Assembly: GCA_019352095.1 (NCBI GenBank)
Contig: JABBNY010000005.1
Coordinates: forward strand, 1 to 36,021
Direction: 5' to 3'
Source of the DNA: Acidobacteriota bacterium
GTDB taxonomy: Bacteria; Actinomycetota; Acidimicrobiia; Acidimicrobiales; RAAP-2
Length of the DNA: 36,021 bases
Below the pieces are notes generated by a model that had not been told where the DNA came from, searched no databases, and saw only the letters and a list, made by a program, of their open reading frames with translations. Positions 17,081 through 26,935 of this stretch are shown here, one piece after another. A program made the position numbers and the translations under genes. Each line of letters starts with the position of its first letter. Position 1 is the first letter of the stretch.

Positions 17081-17587
17081 TCACTCCTCTCTACGGCTGG
17101 GGTGCGACGCGCCGTCAAGTTCCAGGTGTTCCTCTAAACGACTGAGTACAGTGACCAGCGTCTCGTACTCGCGCTTACTCAGTACCTCGCGCAAGAATGC
17201 TTCGTGCAGGCGAACCCGTCTGTCTATCTCTTGTGCGAGAGTTCGTCCGGACCTCGTGGCGTTCAAGACCCGAGGTCGTCGATCCCCCGGCGCATTCGTG
17301 CTTTTCACAAGGTCGCGCGTCTCAAGGTCGTCGACACATCGCTTGGCCGACATGGGGTCGGTTCCCAGCGTGCGGGCGAGCGCGCGCAACGAGAGATCCG
17401 GGCGCTCCACGATTGCTCGCAATGCGGACGCCTGCGCGGGAGTGACCTCCAAGGCGTCGAGCTCTTCGGACCAAGCCCTCTTTCGCGCACGAGCCACCCG
17501 GCTCAAACGAAACCCCACGCTCTGTTCCAAGGTGAGCATTTCGTGCTTCGTTCGCGTGCGGGGAGCGTTCGACGCGGCGCCGGTCAT
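17081..17587 (-). CDS. MarR family transcriptional regulator
   Basis: GFRLSRVARARKRAWSEELDALEVTPAQASALRAIVERPDLSLRALARTLGTDPMSAKRCVDDLETRDLVKSTNAPGDRRPRVLNATRSGRTL. Confidence 0.9.
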   Translation of the reverse strand: MTGAASNAPRTRTKHEMLTLEQSVGFRLSRVARARKRAWSEELDALEVTPAQASALRAIVERPDLSLRALARTLGTDPMSAKRCVDDLETRDLVKSTNAPGDRRPRVLNATRSGRTLAQEIDRRVRLHEAFLREVLSKREYETLVTVLSRLEEHLELDGASHPSRREE

Positions 17588-17671
17588 GCGTCAATCCCAC
17601 TATGGACACCCACATCGGGTCCGGAGCTGACACTTTCAGTGAACACCTGCACGAAGACAGCATAGGTCCAT

Positions 17672-17689
17672 CTGTAACAATTGTGACAG
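17672..17689. promoter_or_regulatory. 18-bp near-perfect palindrome, candidate MarR operator
   Basis: CTGTAACAATTGTGACAG: 8 of 9 base pairs symmetric, about 85-100 bp upstream of the marR start. Confidence 0.55.
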
Positions 17690-17828
17690 TCACACGATCC
17701 CGCCACGAACCTGCTGGGTTATCGATCGTGGTGGCGTTGAAAAAAAGTCACTCAGCGATCACTGTGCTCACGGCGCCGTTGGCTCACGTGGGCCACAATG
17801 CAGCAGTCCAGTGTGCCAACATTGCGCG

Positions 17829-18740
17829 ATGACACAACGAAAGCTCACGGTCGGTACGTTCACCCCTTCGATCCTCATTCACATGGCCCGCGAATCGAAG
17901 GGCTTCGAGCGTGCTGGTCTTGACGTGCACGAATCGCTCGTGGCGTCCTCGCCCGCCCAATTCCAGTCTCTCGAGCGAGGCGAGTTGGACGTGGTCTTCA
18001 CGAGCCCCGATAACGTCCTCGCGTACCAGTACTTGTCCAAGAACCCGTTGGGGCGCCTCATCCCTCTACGAATCCTTGGTGCGCTCGACCGCGGTGTGGG
18101 ACTTTCACTCACCCTTGGTCCGCAGCTGAACGACGTCGAGCAGGTCCGGGGCAAGATCGTGGGTGTTGACGTGCCCCAGTCCGGCTTTGCCTTTGTGGCG
18201 TACGAACTTCTCGCGCGTTGCGGGCTCGAGCCCACCAGTTATGAACTCCAAGCACTGGGTTCGACACCGCAACGCGCGACCGCCCTGGTTGAGTCGCGCT
18301 GCGCCGCGACAGTACTGAACGCGGGCAATGAGCTTCGAGCGCGAGGTCTCGGCTGTACCAGCGTCAGCGAAGTTGGCGAGCTCGGACCTTATATCGGCAC
18401 CGTGATCGCTGCTTTGCCCAGCAGTGACAGCGAAACCAAGGACCTGCGTCAACGCTTTTGCGACGTGATCCTTGAGACCGCTCGTGACATCCTCGCGGGC
18501 GCGCGAATGTCGGAGGTCGTCGACGCAGCGATCTACTTACTTGACCTCGATGAGTCCCAGGCCCGCGAACACCACGCCTGCCTCTCGGAGAGCCCGAGCG
18601 GGTTGATCGACGACGGTGTCGTTGATGTCACTGCACTCGCGACTTTGATTGACCTACGTCGCAAGTACATGCCCACGCCTGAACTTGACGTGATACTCGA
18701 ATCGATCGATGACATCCTGATCGGTTCGGCACGCCCCTAG
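17829..18740 (+). CDS. NMT1/THI5-like substrate-binding-fold protein lacking an obvious signal peptide
   Basis: KLTVGTFTPSILIHMARESKGFERAGLDVHESLVASSPAQFQSLERGELDVVFTSPDNVLAYQ...VRGKIVGVDVPQSGFAFVAYELLARCGL. Starts MTQRKLTVG with no hydrophobic leader. Confidence 0.75.
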   Translation: MTQRKLTVGTFTPSILIHMARESKGFERAGLDVHESLVASSPAQFQSLERGELDVVFTSPDNVLAYQYLSKNPLGRLIPLRILGALDRGVGLSLTLGPQLNDVEQVRGKIVGVDVPQSGFAFVAYELLARCGLEPTSYELQALGSTPQRATALVESRCAATVLNAGNELRARGLGCTSVSEVGELGPYIGTVIAALPSSDSETKDLRQRFCDVILETARDILAGARMSEVVDAAIYLLDLDESQAREHHACLSESPSGLIDDGVVDVTALATLIDLRRKYMPTPELDVILESIDDILIGSARP

Positions 18741-18755
18741 CGACCGGCGCAGTGC

Positions 18756-19523
18756 TCAGATGACCGGTGAGAGTCCGCCGTCAACGCTTACGCCCACGCC
18801 GGTGACGTAGCTCGCCCGTGGCGAGAGCAGGAACGCTGCCAGGTCGGCGAACTCCTCGGCTCTACCAATGCGTCCGAGTGGAATTCCCGCGTTCTTCGCC
18901 ATACGCTCATAGAAATCACTGAGCTCCATGTTCGCTTGGTGCGCCGCGCGCACCCACTGACCCGACTCGATGAGACCGATGAGGATGGCGTTCACCCGGA
19001 CGCCTCGCGGACCGACCTCGTTGGCCATGGCCTTGGTCATTGCCAGCCCCGCCGCACGTGACGCCGTGGTTGGCGTCGAGTTTGCTTGCGGCGAACGTGC
19101 CATAATCGCCAAGACGTTGAGTAACGCACCCTTGGACGTCTCCAGAACCGGTAAGACCGCACGCGACATGTGCAAGGCGGCGATGACCTTCAGTTCATAG
19201 TCATCACGCCACGCCTGATCATCGGACGCCGCGATGGACGAACCCGCCGAGCGACCCGCATTGTTGACGGCCCCATCGAGACGTCCAAAGCGCGACAACG
19301 TAGCGGCAACGAATTCATCAAGTTCACCCTCTCGCGTGACGTCTGCCTCAAAGCACAGTGCCTCGCCACCCAATTCGTCTTGTGCGGCGTCGAGACGCCC
19401 CCGGTCGCGGCCGCACACCGCGACGTTGGCCCCCTCGCTCACCAACTTTCGAGCGAGTGCAAGCCCCAGCCCGTCTGTACCACCGGTGATGAGAATCGTG
19501 TGATCTGTGAGTCCTAGGTCCAT
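18756..19523 (-). CDS. SDR family oxidoreductase
   Basis: ILITGGTDGLGLALARKL, VNNAGRSAGS, C-terminal SPRASYVTGVGVSVDGG. Confidence 0.92.
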   Translation of the reverse strand: MDLGLTDHTILITGGTDGLGLALARKLVSEGANVAVCGRDRGRLDAAQDELGGEALCFEADVTREGELDEFVAATLSRFGRLDGAVNNAGRSAGSSIAASDDQAWRDDYELKVIAALHMSRAVLPVLETSKGALLNVLAIMARSPQANSTPTTASRAAGLAMTKAMANEVGPRGVRVNAILIGLIESGQWVRAAHQANMELSDFYERMAKNAGIPLGRIGRAEEFADLAAFLLSPRASYVTGVGVSVDGGLSPVI

Positions 19524-19559
19524 GTGGTCATCCTACGAACGAACTGCGTACGCGCTAGG

Positions 19560-20516
19560 TCACAGGGGTGGTGCGCCCGTAGTGGTCGGTACGACACCCG
19601 AGACAAAGGTGCTCACCACTTTGGTGCACGTCGAACTCTTCAAAGGTGTCCACCACTGACCAATGCCGGCAACCTGCACCGTCACGCCCGTAAAATTGGC
19701 GGGCCCGCACCGCGACTTCGGATAATTCGCGCTCTGAGCGACGCCGTACGCGGCGCTGGCCTGGGCGCGCGGCGCCAGACGGATTTCTTGTCCGTACCCC
19801 GACGCGCTGAAGTCTCGCAGTGCCGCCTTTGGCCCCACGGGTACGTGCGTCGTGTTCGAGGAGGTGCCCGTCGAGGGCTGGACACGGGGAATCCCCGAGA
19901 TCGTGCAGGCGACACTGCCGATGTTGGTGAACACCAACGGATAATAGATCGTGCCCGCCGCACCTTCGGGTTGACCAATGCCGAGTCTCAGTAACTTGCT
20001 CGCGCACTTGTCCGCTACGGGAAAGCTCAGCGAATCCACTGTTGTCCACTTCGTCGTTCCGCCCACACACACCCCGATCGTCGACGCTAAGCGAACGACG
20101 CGGCGCGAACGTGGCCCGATGACGGCCAGGTACCTCGCGACCTTTGACGTGCAGAGGACGCCCTCGGTGGTGCTGATGTTCTGCACTACTTGGAATGTCA
20201 CATTCACGTTGGTGCGCTGCGCGCTGGGGTACACGACCGCGTTGCCGATCGGTTGGGACTGGGCAGTAAGAAACTGGTATCGGGTGGCCGATGACCACTG
20301 ACACGTGGGAAAGACGTGACTCAACATCACAACTCGCACGGTGGAGCCTCCAGGGCGTGACGTAATCGAACTCGACGCCGCAAATTTCTGGAGGTTGCAA
20401 CTGGCCACGGTCACACCCGCCGATGAGACCGAGCGACCACCTATCGAGATCACACTGTAGGCACTCGTCGATAACACGAGCGCCGCCAAGACCCGAAACC
20501 CTCGATCTGCCTTCAT
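19560..20516 (-). CDS. DUF4232-like secreted/lipoprotein-like protein
   Basis: N-terminal hydrophobic leader; QPEGAAGTIYYPLVFTNIGSVACTISGIPRVQ matches the DUF4232 core pattern. Confidence 0.75.
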   Translation of the reverse strand: MKADRGFRVLAALVLSTSAYSVISIGGRSVSSAGVTVASCNLQKFAASSSITSRPGGSTVRVVMLSHVFPTCQWSSATRYQFLTAQSQPIGNAVVYPSAQRTNVNVTFQVVQNISTTEGVLCTSKVARYLAVIGPRSRRVVRLASTIGVCVGGTTKWTTVDSLSFPVADKCASKLLRLGIGQPEGAAGTIYYPLVFTNIGSVACTISGIPRVQPSTGTSSNTTHVPVGPKAALRDFSASGYGQEIRLAPRAQASAAYGVAQSANYPKSRCGPANFTGVTVQVAGIGQWWTPLKSSTCTKVVSTFVSGVVPTTTGAPPL

Positions 20517-20739
20517 ATCCCCATAGTGTCACCATTTGGGCTGGTCCGGTCCCGACCAACCTTTGCAGCGCGTATGCCCTTTGACGACGAGTCCCCCAAG
20601 GCTTTGGCGTCTCAACGACACAATCCCTATGGTGTGAACGCAATTGCCCGCTCCGTGACCCGGTGGGGAGACGACTCAACTAAATTTGTCGAGGCTCAAC
20701 AAATGAGCATCTCTCATCGTCGAACGAAGGATCATCACA

Positions 20740-22470
20740 GTGTCAGGTTTTCCACGCTTCGATGCGGAAGGGGCCACTCTTCTCAGTGATCGCGACATCA
20801 AGCGACGCTGGGCGAAGTTCCACGACAGTATTCGCTCGGTCTCGGGCAACGTTCTCCAGCGCGTCATCGGGCGCATGCTCGGAGAGGACACCTTGCGCTA
20901 CAAGACCGCCCGCTTCTTCGGACGTCCGCTCTTGCGTCTCGTTCGATCGCTGCGAAAACAGCCGGCACCGACCGTCGTTGAGCCGGTCGTCGTCCAGTCC
21001 CAGAAGGTGGCGGCTCAACAGCGCTACTTCCCGATCAATTATCGGATCCCGCGCCACATACTGGACCCCACACTCGTCGAGGTCCACCAGCAGTTCACGA
21101 ACGTGTCGACGTTCACTCTCGACGAGTCCGTCGAGAGTGCCAACGACAGCGTGCTCGCGCTCAATGAGCTACTCGCCACCTCATCGAGCGAATGGCTTTT
21201 CGTGGTGGATGCCTCGGTCAGTGAGGCGAACCGGTCCGTCACGCTCGCAGCGCTGCTCAGCGTCGCCACGCCGAACGATGACGTCGTCTTCGCCGACGAG
21301 AACGGCCCGAACCCATTTACCCCAATACTCAAGTCGGCCGGGGTAGGCCCACACACACTTCTCAGTTACAACACAGTCGGGCGCCCGGCACTGCTTCGTC
21401 GCACGACGCTCGCGCGCATCGGTGGTTTCAGCCTTGATGCCAGTTGGGTATTCGAACACGATGCGTATCTGCGTCTCAAAGAGTCAGGCGCCCACTTTCG
21501 ACACGTGACCGCCGTCCTGCCAGCGGGACGACCCGACGTCGCCTTTGACGCATCGCACGTGCGCGAGGACACGTGCCGCGTGGTTCGAACCGCGCTGGAA
21601 CGACGGGGCATGCACGGCGAGGTGACCCCCGGAGAGCTCGGCACGCTCGTGCACTGGCGCCTGGACGCCCCTCAACCCGAGCCGTCGATCGACATCGTCA
21701 TTCCAACTCGTGACCGCATTGACCTGGTGCGCCAGTGCATCGACGCCATCGAGGCGAAGACAACGTACAGCAACTACGACATCATCATCCTCGACAACGA
21801 TTCCATAGAGCCCGAAACGCTCGACTACTTCGCGAAGACCAAATACCGCGTTGTCCCCTGCCCCGGACCGTTCAACTACGCCCACATCGTCAATCGAGGT
21901 ATCAGCCATTCAAGCGCGCAGTACGTGGTGACGTTGAACAACGACACCATCCTCGTGACGCCAGATTGGCTTGAACGGATGGTGGGCCTGGCGTCTCAAC
22001 CCGACATCAGCATCGTTGGCGCCTGCCTGCTCGATCAAGACGGCCGTCGAGAGCACGAAAGTATCGTCATCGCTCCCTACCCCCAGCATCTTCGAACTGA
22101 CTCGAACTACCCCCACCCCGACGAGTTCACCTTGGCGACGCGCGACGTCGCGGCGGTCACGGGCGCGGTACAAATGGTTCGCCGGGAACTCTGGGAGGCG
22201 CTCGGTGGCATGGATGAGGACCTAAAGGTCGTCATGAACGACGTTGATATCTGTCTTCGAAGCCAGGATGACGGTCGCCACGTTGTCTACACCCCCGACG
22301 TGCGGCTGTACCACCACGTGAGTTCGTCCCGGGGTGACCTTGACCCGCTCGATGACCGAAATCGATTCATTCGCCGATGGGACATCTTTGGCACCTTCAA
22401 GGACCCGTACTTCCCAGAATCCCTGCTCCTGCTCGGCGAGACCGTCTACTACCGCCACCAATGGGACTGA
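20740..22470 (+). CDS. Glycosyltransferase family 2 protein
   Basis: GT-A domain: IDIVIPTRDRIDLVRQCIDAIEAKTTYSNYDIIILDNDS...YVVTLNNDTILVTPDWLERMVG...VTGAVQMVRRELWEALGGMDEDL. GTG start. Confidence 0.9.
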   Translation: MSGFPRFDAEGATLLSDRDIKRRWAKFHDSIRSVSGNVLQRVIGRMLGEDTLRYKTARFFGRPLLRLVRSLRKQPAPTVVEPVVVQSQKVAAQQRYFPINYRIPRHILDPTLVEVHQQFTNVSTFTLDESVESANDSVLALNELLATSSSEWLFVVDASVSEANRSVTLAALLSVATPNDDVVFADENGPNPFTPILKSAGVGPHTLLSYNTVGRPALLRRTTLARIGGFSLDASWVFEHDAYLRLKESGAHFRHVTAVLPAGRPDVAFDASHVREDTCRVVRTALERRGMHGEVTPGELGTLVHWRLDAPQPEPSIDIVIPTRDRIDLVRQCIDAIEAKTTYSNYDIIILDNDSIEPETLDYFAKTKYRVVPCPGPFNYAHIVNRGISHSSAQYVVTLNNDTILVTPDWLERMVGLASQPDISIVGACLLDQDGRREHESIVIAPYPQHLRTDSNYPHPDEFTLATRDVAAVTGAVQMVRRELWEALGGMDEDLKVVMNDVDICLRSQDDGRHVVYTPDVRLYHHVSSSRGDLDPLDDRNRFIRRWDIFGTFKDPYFPESLLLLGETVYYRHQWD

Positions 22471-22507
22471 GAATCGGCCTTGGCGCGGTGAAGCGTTCTT
22501 GTAACCT

Positions 22508-24763
22508 GTGTCCGTGAACAACGCTTGGGCGAGTCTCGTCGCCAGATACCGGAGACTCCCTGCGTCTACGACACCGATTCTGGTGATCGTGCTGTGCGTG
22601 CTCTTTGGCAACATCCTGTTCCTCGTCGGCCTCGCCAACGTGAACCCCATCTCATGGACCGCGGGAATCTCTCGCATTCTCTGCAACGTGACCTGTGGGC
22701 GACCGATGATCGACCCCAACGTCGGCTACATCACACAATCACTGGGTCACGTCGCCGCGATGGACGTCCTGCATGGCCACATGCCGTGGTGGAACTACTT
22801 CCAAGGCCTCGGCCAGCCGCTCGCGGGAGAAATGCAGTCCGCCGCGTTGTTCCCACTGACGGTTCTTTTCGCGTTGCCGAGCGGCTTGCTCTGGTTCCAC
22901 GCATCACTTGAGGTCATCGCCGGGGTCTCGACATACTTCCTCGCCAAGCGACTCTCGATGCCCACATTTGTCGCCACCGGTGTCGGTGTGATGTTCGCGC
23001 TAAACGGCACCTATTCCTGGCTCGGTAACGCCGTATTGAATCCCATTGCGTTCCTACCAATGTTGATTCTTGGCATCGAGATTATCTACGACAGCGCCAC
23101 GAGTAGTTCGCGCAAGGGTTGGTACGTCGCGGCCATCGCGCTCGCCCTCTCCCTGTTCGCCGGTTTCCCCGAAGTCGCATACTTCGATGGACTCTTCTGT
23201 GGCGGCTGGGCGATCGTGCGCTTCTTCTCAGTGCCGCGCGAGGCCCGTCTCGTGGCGGTACGACGCCTGAGCCTTGCGGGCGTGGTCGGCGGAGTGCTCG
23301 CCCTGCCAATCCTCGTACCCTTCGCCGACTTCATGAAAGTCGCCAACGTCGGAAGCCACGCCGCTGGGGGCGAAAGCACAGCTCATCTTGGATTCCACGC
23401 AGCGTCGATGTTCGTCGACCCGTACATCTACGGACTCATCTTCGCGAACCCCAATGCGGCGACCGCGTGGGGTGGCATTGGCGGTTACTTCACGTTCAGC
23501 GTCGTGGCCCTGGCGCTGTTGGGACTCTTCGGCGCACGCCTACGGCCGCTTCGCATCTTCCTCGCGGCATGGACCCTCGTCGGCATCGCCAGCATCTTCA
23601 ATATCGGGTTCTTCCACCAGTTGTTCAACGTGTTGCCACTCGCGAAGAGTGCGGACCTACCTCGCTACATCATGCCGAGTTGTGAGATTGCCCTCATCAT
23701 CCTCGCGGGCCTTGGCATCATGGACTTCACCAAAGAGCGTCGCGCGCAGCGCCTCTTCACGGTGACGACGCTCGCGGCAATACTTCTGCTGGTGTGGGCA
23801 GCCCTCGAGGCGCACACTTGGAATGCCGGGGTGATCCACACGACCAAGACCCAAGTGGTCTACACCATTCTCGACTCGATTCCCTTCGTGGTGGCGTTGA
23901 CGCTGCTGATCCTCGGACGATTCTCCTTCGCCAAGATCGTGCCACTGCTCATCACCATCGTCGTCGTGGGAGAGACGATTGTCATGTTCCAGGTACCGAC
24001 CGGAGGCGCCGCCAAACAGATCAACATCGACATGGCCCCGATTCATTTCCTCCAGAAGTATCAGGGGCAAGAACGCTTCCTCGATCTCGGCGTACTCACC
24101 GCGAACTGGGGGTCACAGTTCGACATCAACTCGTTGAGTTCGATCGACCTGCCGTTCCCAGCGACGTTCGCGACGCTCATCAACACAACGCTCTACCCGA
24201 ATTTTCCCGCGCCGCTCAATCAGTTCGTCATCCACGACGGCATGACCGGGATCATCAACCAAGAACAACAGGTGGTGAACCATCTCTCCGCCTACGAAGA
24301 CGCTTCGGTCAAGTACTTGGTCGCACCGAGCGCAGTGGTCATCTTGCCGGCGCTCACCAAGCTCGGGGTGATCCAGGTCTTCCACGACGACATCGTGACC
24401 ATCTACGAGCTCCCACATCCACGGCCGCTCTTCTCGACGACCTCGTCGTCGTGCACCGTCACCAGTACCTCAAACAACGCGGCCTCGGTGTCGTGTCCGA
24501 CGGCGGGTTCCACCCTCATACGAACCGAGCTGTACATGAATGGGTGGCACGCCTTCGTGAACGGCAAGGAAGTACCAATCACCGCTTCTGACATTGCGTA
24601 CCAGAGCATCCCGGTGCCCGCAGGCACCTCCACGGTGACTTTCACGTTCTCGCCGCCGCACGTACGCTACGCCCTGCTCGCCTCGCTGCTCGCTGGCCTC
24701 TTTCTCGCCTACTCGTGGATCCGCGAACGAATTCCCGCCGCGAGGCCGCGTCACAAGCGTTAA
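22508..24763 (+). CDS. Large polytopic membrane protein, YfhO-like
   Basis: About 750 aa with multiple TMs and a C-terminal beta-rich domain (LYMNGWHAFVNGKEVPITASDIAYQSIPVPAGTSTVTFTFSPP) typical of YfhO-like proteins. Confidence 0.72.
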   Translation: MSVNNAWASLVARYRRLPASTTPILVIVLCVLFGNILFLVGLANVNPISWTAGISRILCNVTCGRPMIDPNVGYITQSLGHVAAMDVLHGHMPWWNYFQGLGQPLAGEMQSAALFPLTVLFALPSGLLWFHASLEVIAGVSTYFLAKRLSMPTFVATGVGVMFALNGTYSWLGNAVLNPIAFLPMLILGIEIIYDSATSSSRKGWYVAAIALALSLFAGFPEVAYFDGLFCGGWAIVRFFSVPREARLVAVRRLSLAGVVGGVLALPILVPFADFMKVANVGSHAAGGESTAHLGFHAASMFVDPYIYGLIFANPNAATAWGGIGGYFTFSVVALALLGLFGARLRPLRIFLAAWTLVGIASIFNIGFFHQLFNVLPLAKSADLPRYIMPSCEIALIILAGLGIMDFTKERRAQRLFTVTTLAAILLLVWAALEAHTWNAGVIHTTKTQVVYTILDSIPFVVALTLLILGRFSFAKIVPLLITIVVVGETIVMFQVPTGGAAKQINIDMAPIHFLQKYQGQERFLDLGVLTANWGSQFDINSLSSIDLPFPATFATLINTTLYPNFPAPLNQFVIHDGMTGIINQEQQVVNHLSAYEDASVKYLVAPSAVVILPALTKLGVIQVFHDDIVTIYELPHPRPLFSTTSSSCTVTSTSNNAASVSCPTAGSTLIRTELYMNGWHAFVNGKEVPITASDIAYQSIPVPAGTSTVTFTFSPPHVRYALLASLLAGLFLAYSWIRERIPAARPRHKR

Positions 24764-24772
24764 TTTGATTCA

Positions 24773-24988
24773 ATGGGCGTCACATTCTTTGGCGTCATCG
24801 CGGTCAGCTTCATGATGCTCATGTACGCATTGGAGTCGCGAGGTCGCCACTTCATCGTGCTGTTCTCACTGGGCTGTGCGCTCTCGAGTACCTACGGCTT
24901 TCTCAGTGGAGCGTGGCCCTTCGGGGTCGTCGAAGCCGTGTGGACCTTCATCGCCCTCCAGCGCTGGCGTTCGACGAACGAGCGCTGA
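24773..24988 (+). CDS. Small two- to three-TM membrane protein of unknown function
   Basis: 71 aa, MGVTFFGVIAVSFMMLMYALESRGRHFIVLFSLGCALSSTYGFLSGAWPFGVVEAVWTFIALQRWR. Starts 9 nt after the preceding stop. Confidence 0.7.
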   Translation: MGVTFFGVIAVSFMMLMYALESRGRHFIVLFSLGCALSSTYGFLSGAWPFGVVEAVWTFIALQRWRSTNER

Positions 24989-25031
24989 CGCTGACGGTCA
25001 CGAGTCAGTGCCTTGGAGTACCGTGACGACT

Positions 25032-25814
25032 ATGTCGAATCGCATCGAGAACCTCGACCTGAGCCAATCAATGAGCCACGAAGCCTCCGAGGCTCGTATC
25101 CAGGTTGCCCAGAGGCGATTGACCCAGCTACGGCTCTTCACTGGTGGACTACTCGAACCATCGGTCGAGGGACCGGGACTGCTCGTGCTCTTCGAAGGTT
25201 TCGACGCCGCGGGGAAAGGCGGGGCCATCCGTCGCCTCACCGCGAGTCTCGACCCACGCCACGTACGCGTTGTGCCCATCGCGGTTCCCACTGAGGAAGA
25301 GAGTCGCCACCACTTCCTCTGGCGATTCCAGGAGTCGTTACCCGGACGTGGTGAGATGACGGTGTACGACCGGTCCTGGTATGGACGGATGCTCGTCGAA
25401 CGTGTCGAAGAGCTCATCGACACGTCGGCCGTCAAGTCTTCAGCCACCGAGATAGTCGAATTCGAGCGCATGCTCGTGAACGACGGCGTCACGATCATCA
25501 AACTGTGGCTACATATCTCGGAACTGGAACAACTGCGTCGATTCGATGATCGCGCGAGCAATCCCCTTAAACAGTGGAAGCTCACCGCCGACGACTGGCG
25601 CAACCGAGAGAAGCGCCCGGCGTACTTGAGCGCACTCAGTGACATGATCGAACTGACCGACCACGCCCACGCCCACTGGGATCTCATCGCGGCCGAGAAC
25701 AAGCACTTCGCCAGGGTTTCGGTGCTCGAGACGATTGTCAATCGCTGGGTCCACGACCTCGAACATCGCGGTTTCAAGGTGCCCGAGGCTCACGGTGGCG
25801 ACTACCTGCATTGA
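25032..25814 (+). CDS. ppk2: Polyphosphate kinase 2 family protein
   Basis: Walker A LFEGFDAAGKGGAIRRLTASLDPR; Walker B region MTVYDRSWYGRMLVERVEEL; LWLHISELEQLRRFDDRASNPLKQWKLTADDW. Start ATG 25032 chosen within a longer ORF. Confidence 0.93.
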   Translation: MSNRIENLDLSQSMSHEASEARIQVAQRRLTQLRLFTGGLLEPSVEGPGLLVLFEGFDAAGKGGAIRRLTASLDPRHVRVVPIAVPTEEESRHHFLWRFQESLPGRGEMTVYDRSWYGRMLVERVEELIDTSAVKSSATEIVEFERMLVNDGVTIIKLWLHISELEQLRRFDDRASNPLKQWKLTADDWRNREKRPAYLSALSDMIELTDHAHAHWDLIAAENKHFARVSVLETIVNRWVHDLEHRGFKVPEAHGGDYLH

Positions 25815-25851
25815 GTCAGCGCGCCGTCGCCCTTTCTGAAACACTGAGAGT

Positions 25852-26805
25852 ATGACCTCTCGCTACGGCATCACCATTCCCTTTGACGGCGTGTCACTAC
25901 ACGAGCACCGTCAATGGTTCCACCGACTCGCCGATCTCGGTTACACCGACGTCTGGTCATCTGAGGTGGACGGGGCCGATGGCTTCACACCCCTCACATT
26001 GTGCGCGGCGTGGGAGTCTCGACTCAACGTGGGCGTCGCGGTGACCCCTGTCTTCACTCGCGGACCGGGTCTGATGGCAATGAGCATCGCGGCGCTCGCC
26101 GAAGTGGCCCAGGGCCGCTTCACGATGGGACTGGGCGCGTCGAGCCTGCCGGTGGTCGAACGTTGGAACGGCATCGACTACGAGCGCCCCTTTGCCCATA
26201 CGCGTGACGTGCTTCGATTCGTGAAAAAGGCGCTCGCCGGCGAAAAGATTGACGAGGTGTTCGAGACATTTGAAGTACACGGATTCAAACTCTCGCGGCC
26301 TGTGCTCGAGCGCCCACCGATCCTGCTCGGCGCACTTCGACCCGGCATGCTGCGCCTCGCTGGCGCGGAGGGCGACGGCGCGATCCTCAACTGGCTCGCC
26401 GCCTCGGACGTGGCGACGTGTCGCCATGAAGTCGGTCTCGACAAGGCAATCGCCGCGCGACTCTTCGTGATTCCAACCGAAGATGCTGACGCGGCGCGAT
26501 TCATCGCTCGAAGAATGATCTCGTCGTATCTCACGGTTCCGACCTACGGCGAATTCCACCGGTGGCTCGGACGTGGGGAGAAACTCCAGCCCATGTGGGA
26601 TGCGTGGGCCGAGGGGGATCGCAAACGCGCCAATGAGGTCATTCCCGATGACGTCGTCGACGAACTGATCATCCACGGTTCCTACGAGGCATGTCGCGAG
26701 CACGTCGCGCGCTACGTCGAGGCCGGAGTTCAGATTCCGACCCTCGCGGTCATCCCCTACGGGGTCGAGCTCAGCGACGCCGTCGAGGGGCTCGCGCCTC
26801 GCTGA
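25852..26805 (+). CDS. LLM class (F420-dependent-type) oxidoreductase
   Basis: YGITIPFDGVSLHEHRQWFHRLADLGYTDVWSSEVDGADGFTPLTL...RFTMGLGASSLPVVERWNGIDYERPFAHTRDVLRFVKKAL. Confidence 0.9.
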   Translation: MTSRYGITIPFDGVSLHEHRQWFHRLADLGYTDVWSSEVDGADGFTPLTLCAAWESRLNVGVAVTPVFTRGPGLMAMSIAALAEVAQGRFTMGLGASSLPVVERWNGIDYERPFAHTRDVLRFVKKALAGEKIDEVFETFEVHGFKLSRPVLERPPILLGALRPGMLRLAGAEGDGAILNWLAASDVATCRHEVGLDKAIAARLFVIPTEDADAARFIARRMISSYLTVPTYGEFHRWLGRGEKLQPMWDAWAEGDRKRANEVIPDDVVDELIIHGSYEACREHVARYVEAGVQIPTLAVIPYGVELSDAVEGLAPR

Positions 26806-26935
26806 GACGATTTGGTATCGAAGATACACTCCATTCGTCACCGCGCAACGTGTGTGGTCGCTCCTCGCTCGCTCGACGAAGGAACGAGCGACTCGGCGTG
26901 TTCTCTACACTAGAAGCACTGCTGATCGGAGTGTC

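Noticed and set aside
19555-20679. 374-aa ORF on the minus strand
   Set aside because: Out-of-frame shadow of the DUF4232-like gene (19560-20516). Arg-rich, with no recognisable domain; typical of high-GC shadow ORFs.
23119-24591. Long plus-strand shadow ORFs (23119-23685, 23794-24591) within the YfhO-like gene
   Set aside because: Arg/His/Pro-rich translations in the +1/+2 frames of a well-supported membrane protein gene.
26806-26935. FMN riboswitch upstream of the riboflavin synthase
   Set aside because: No RFN-element consensus. Only short local dyads (GTATCgaaGATAC and GTCGCTC...GAGCGAC) and a TACACT -10-like box are present.
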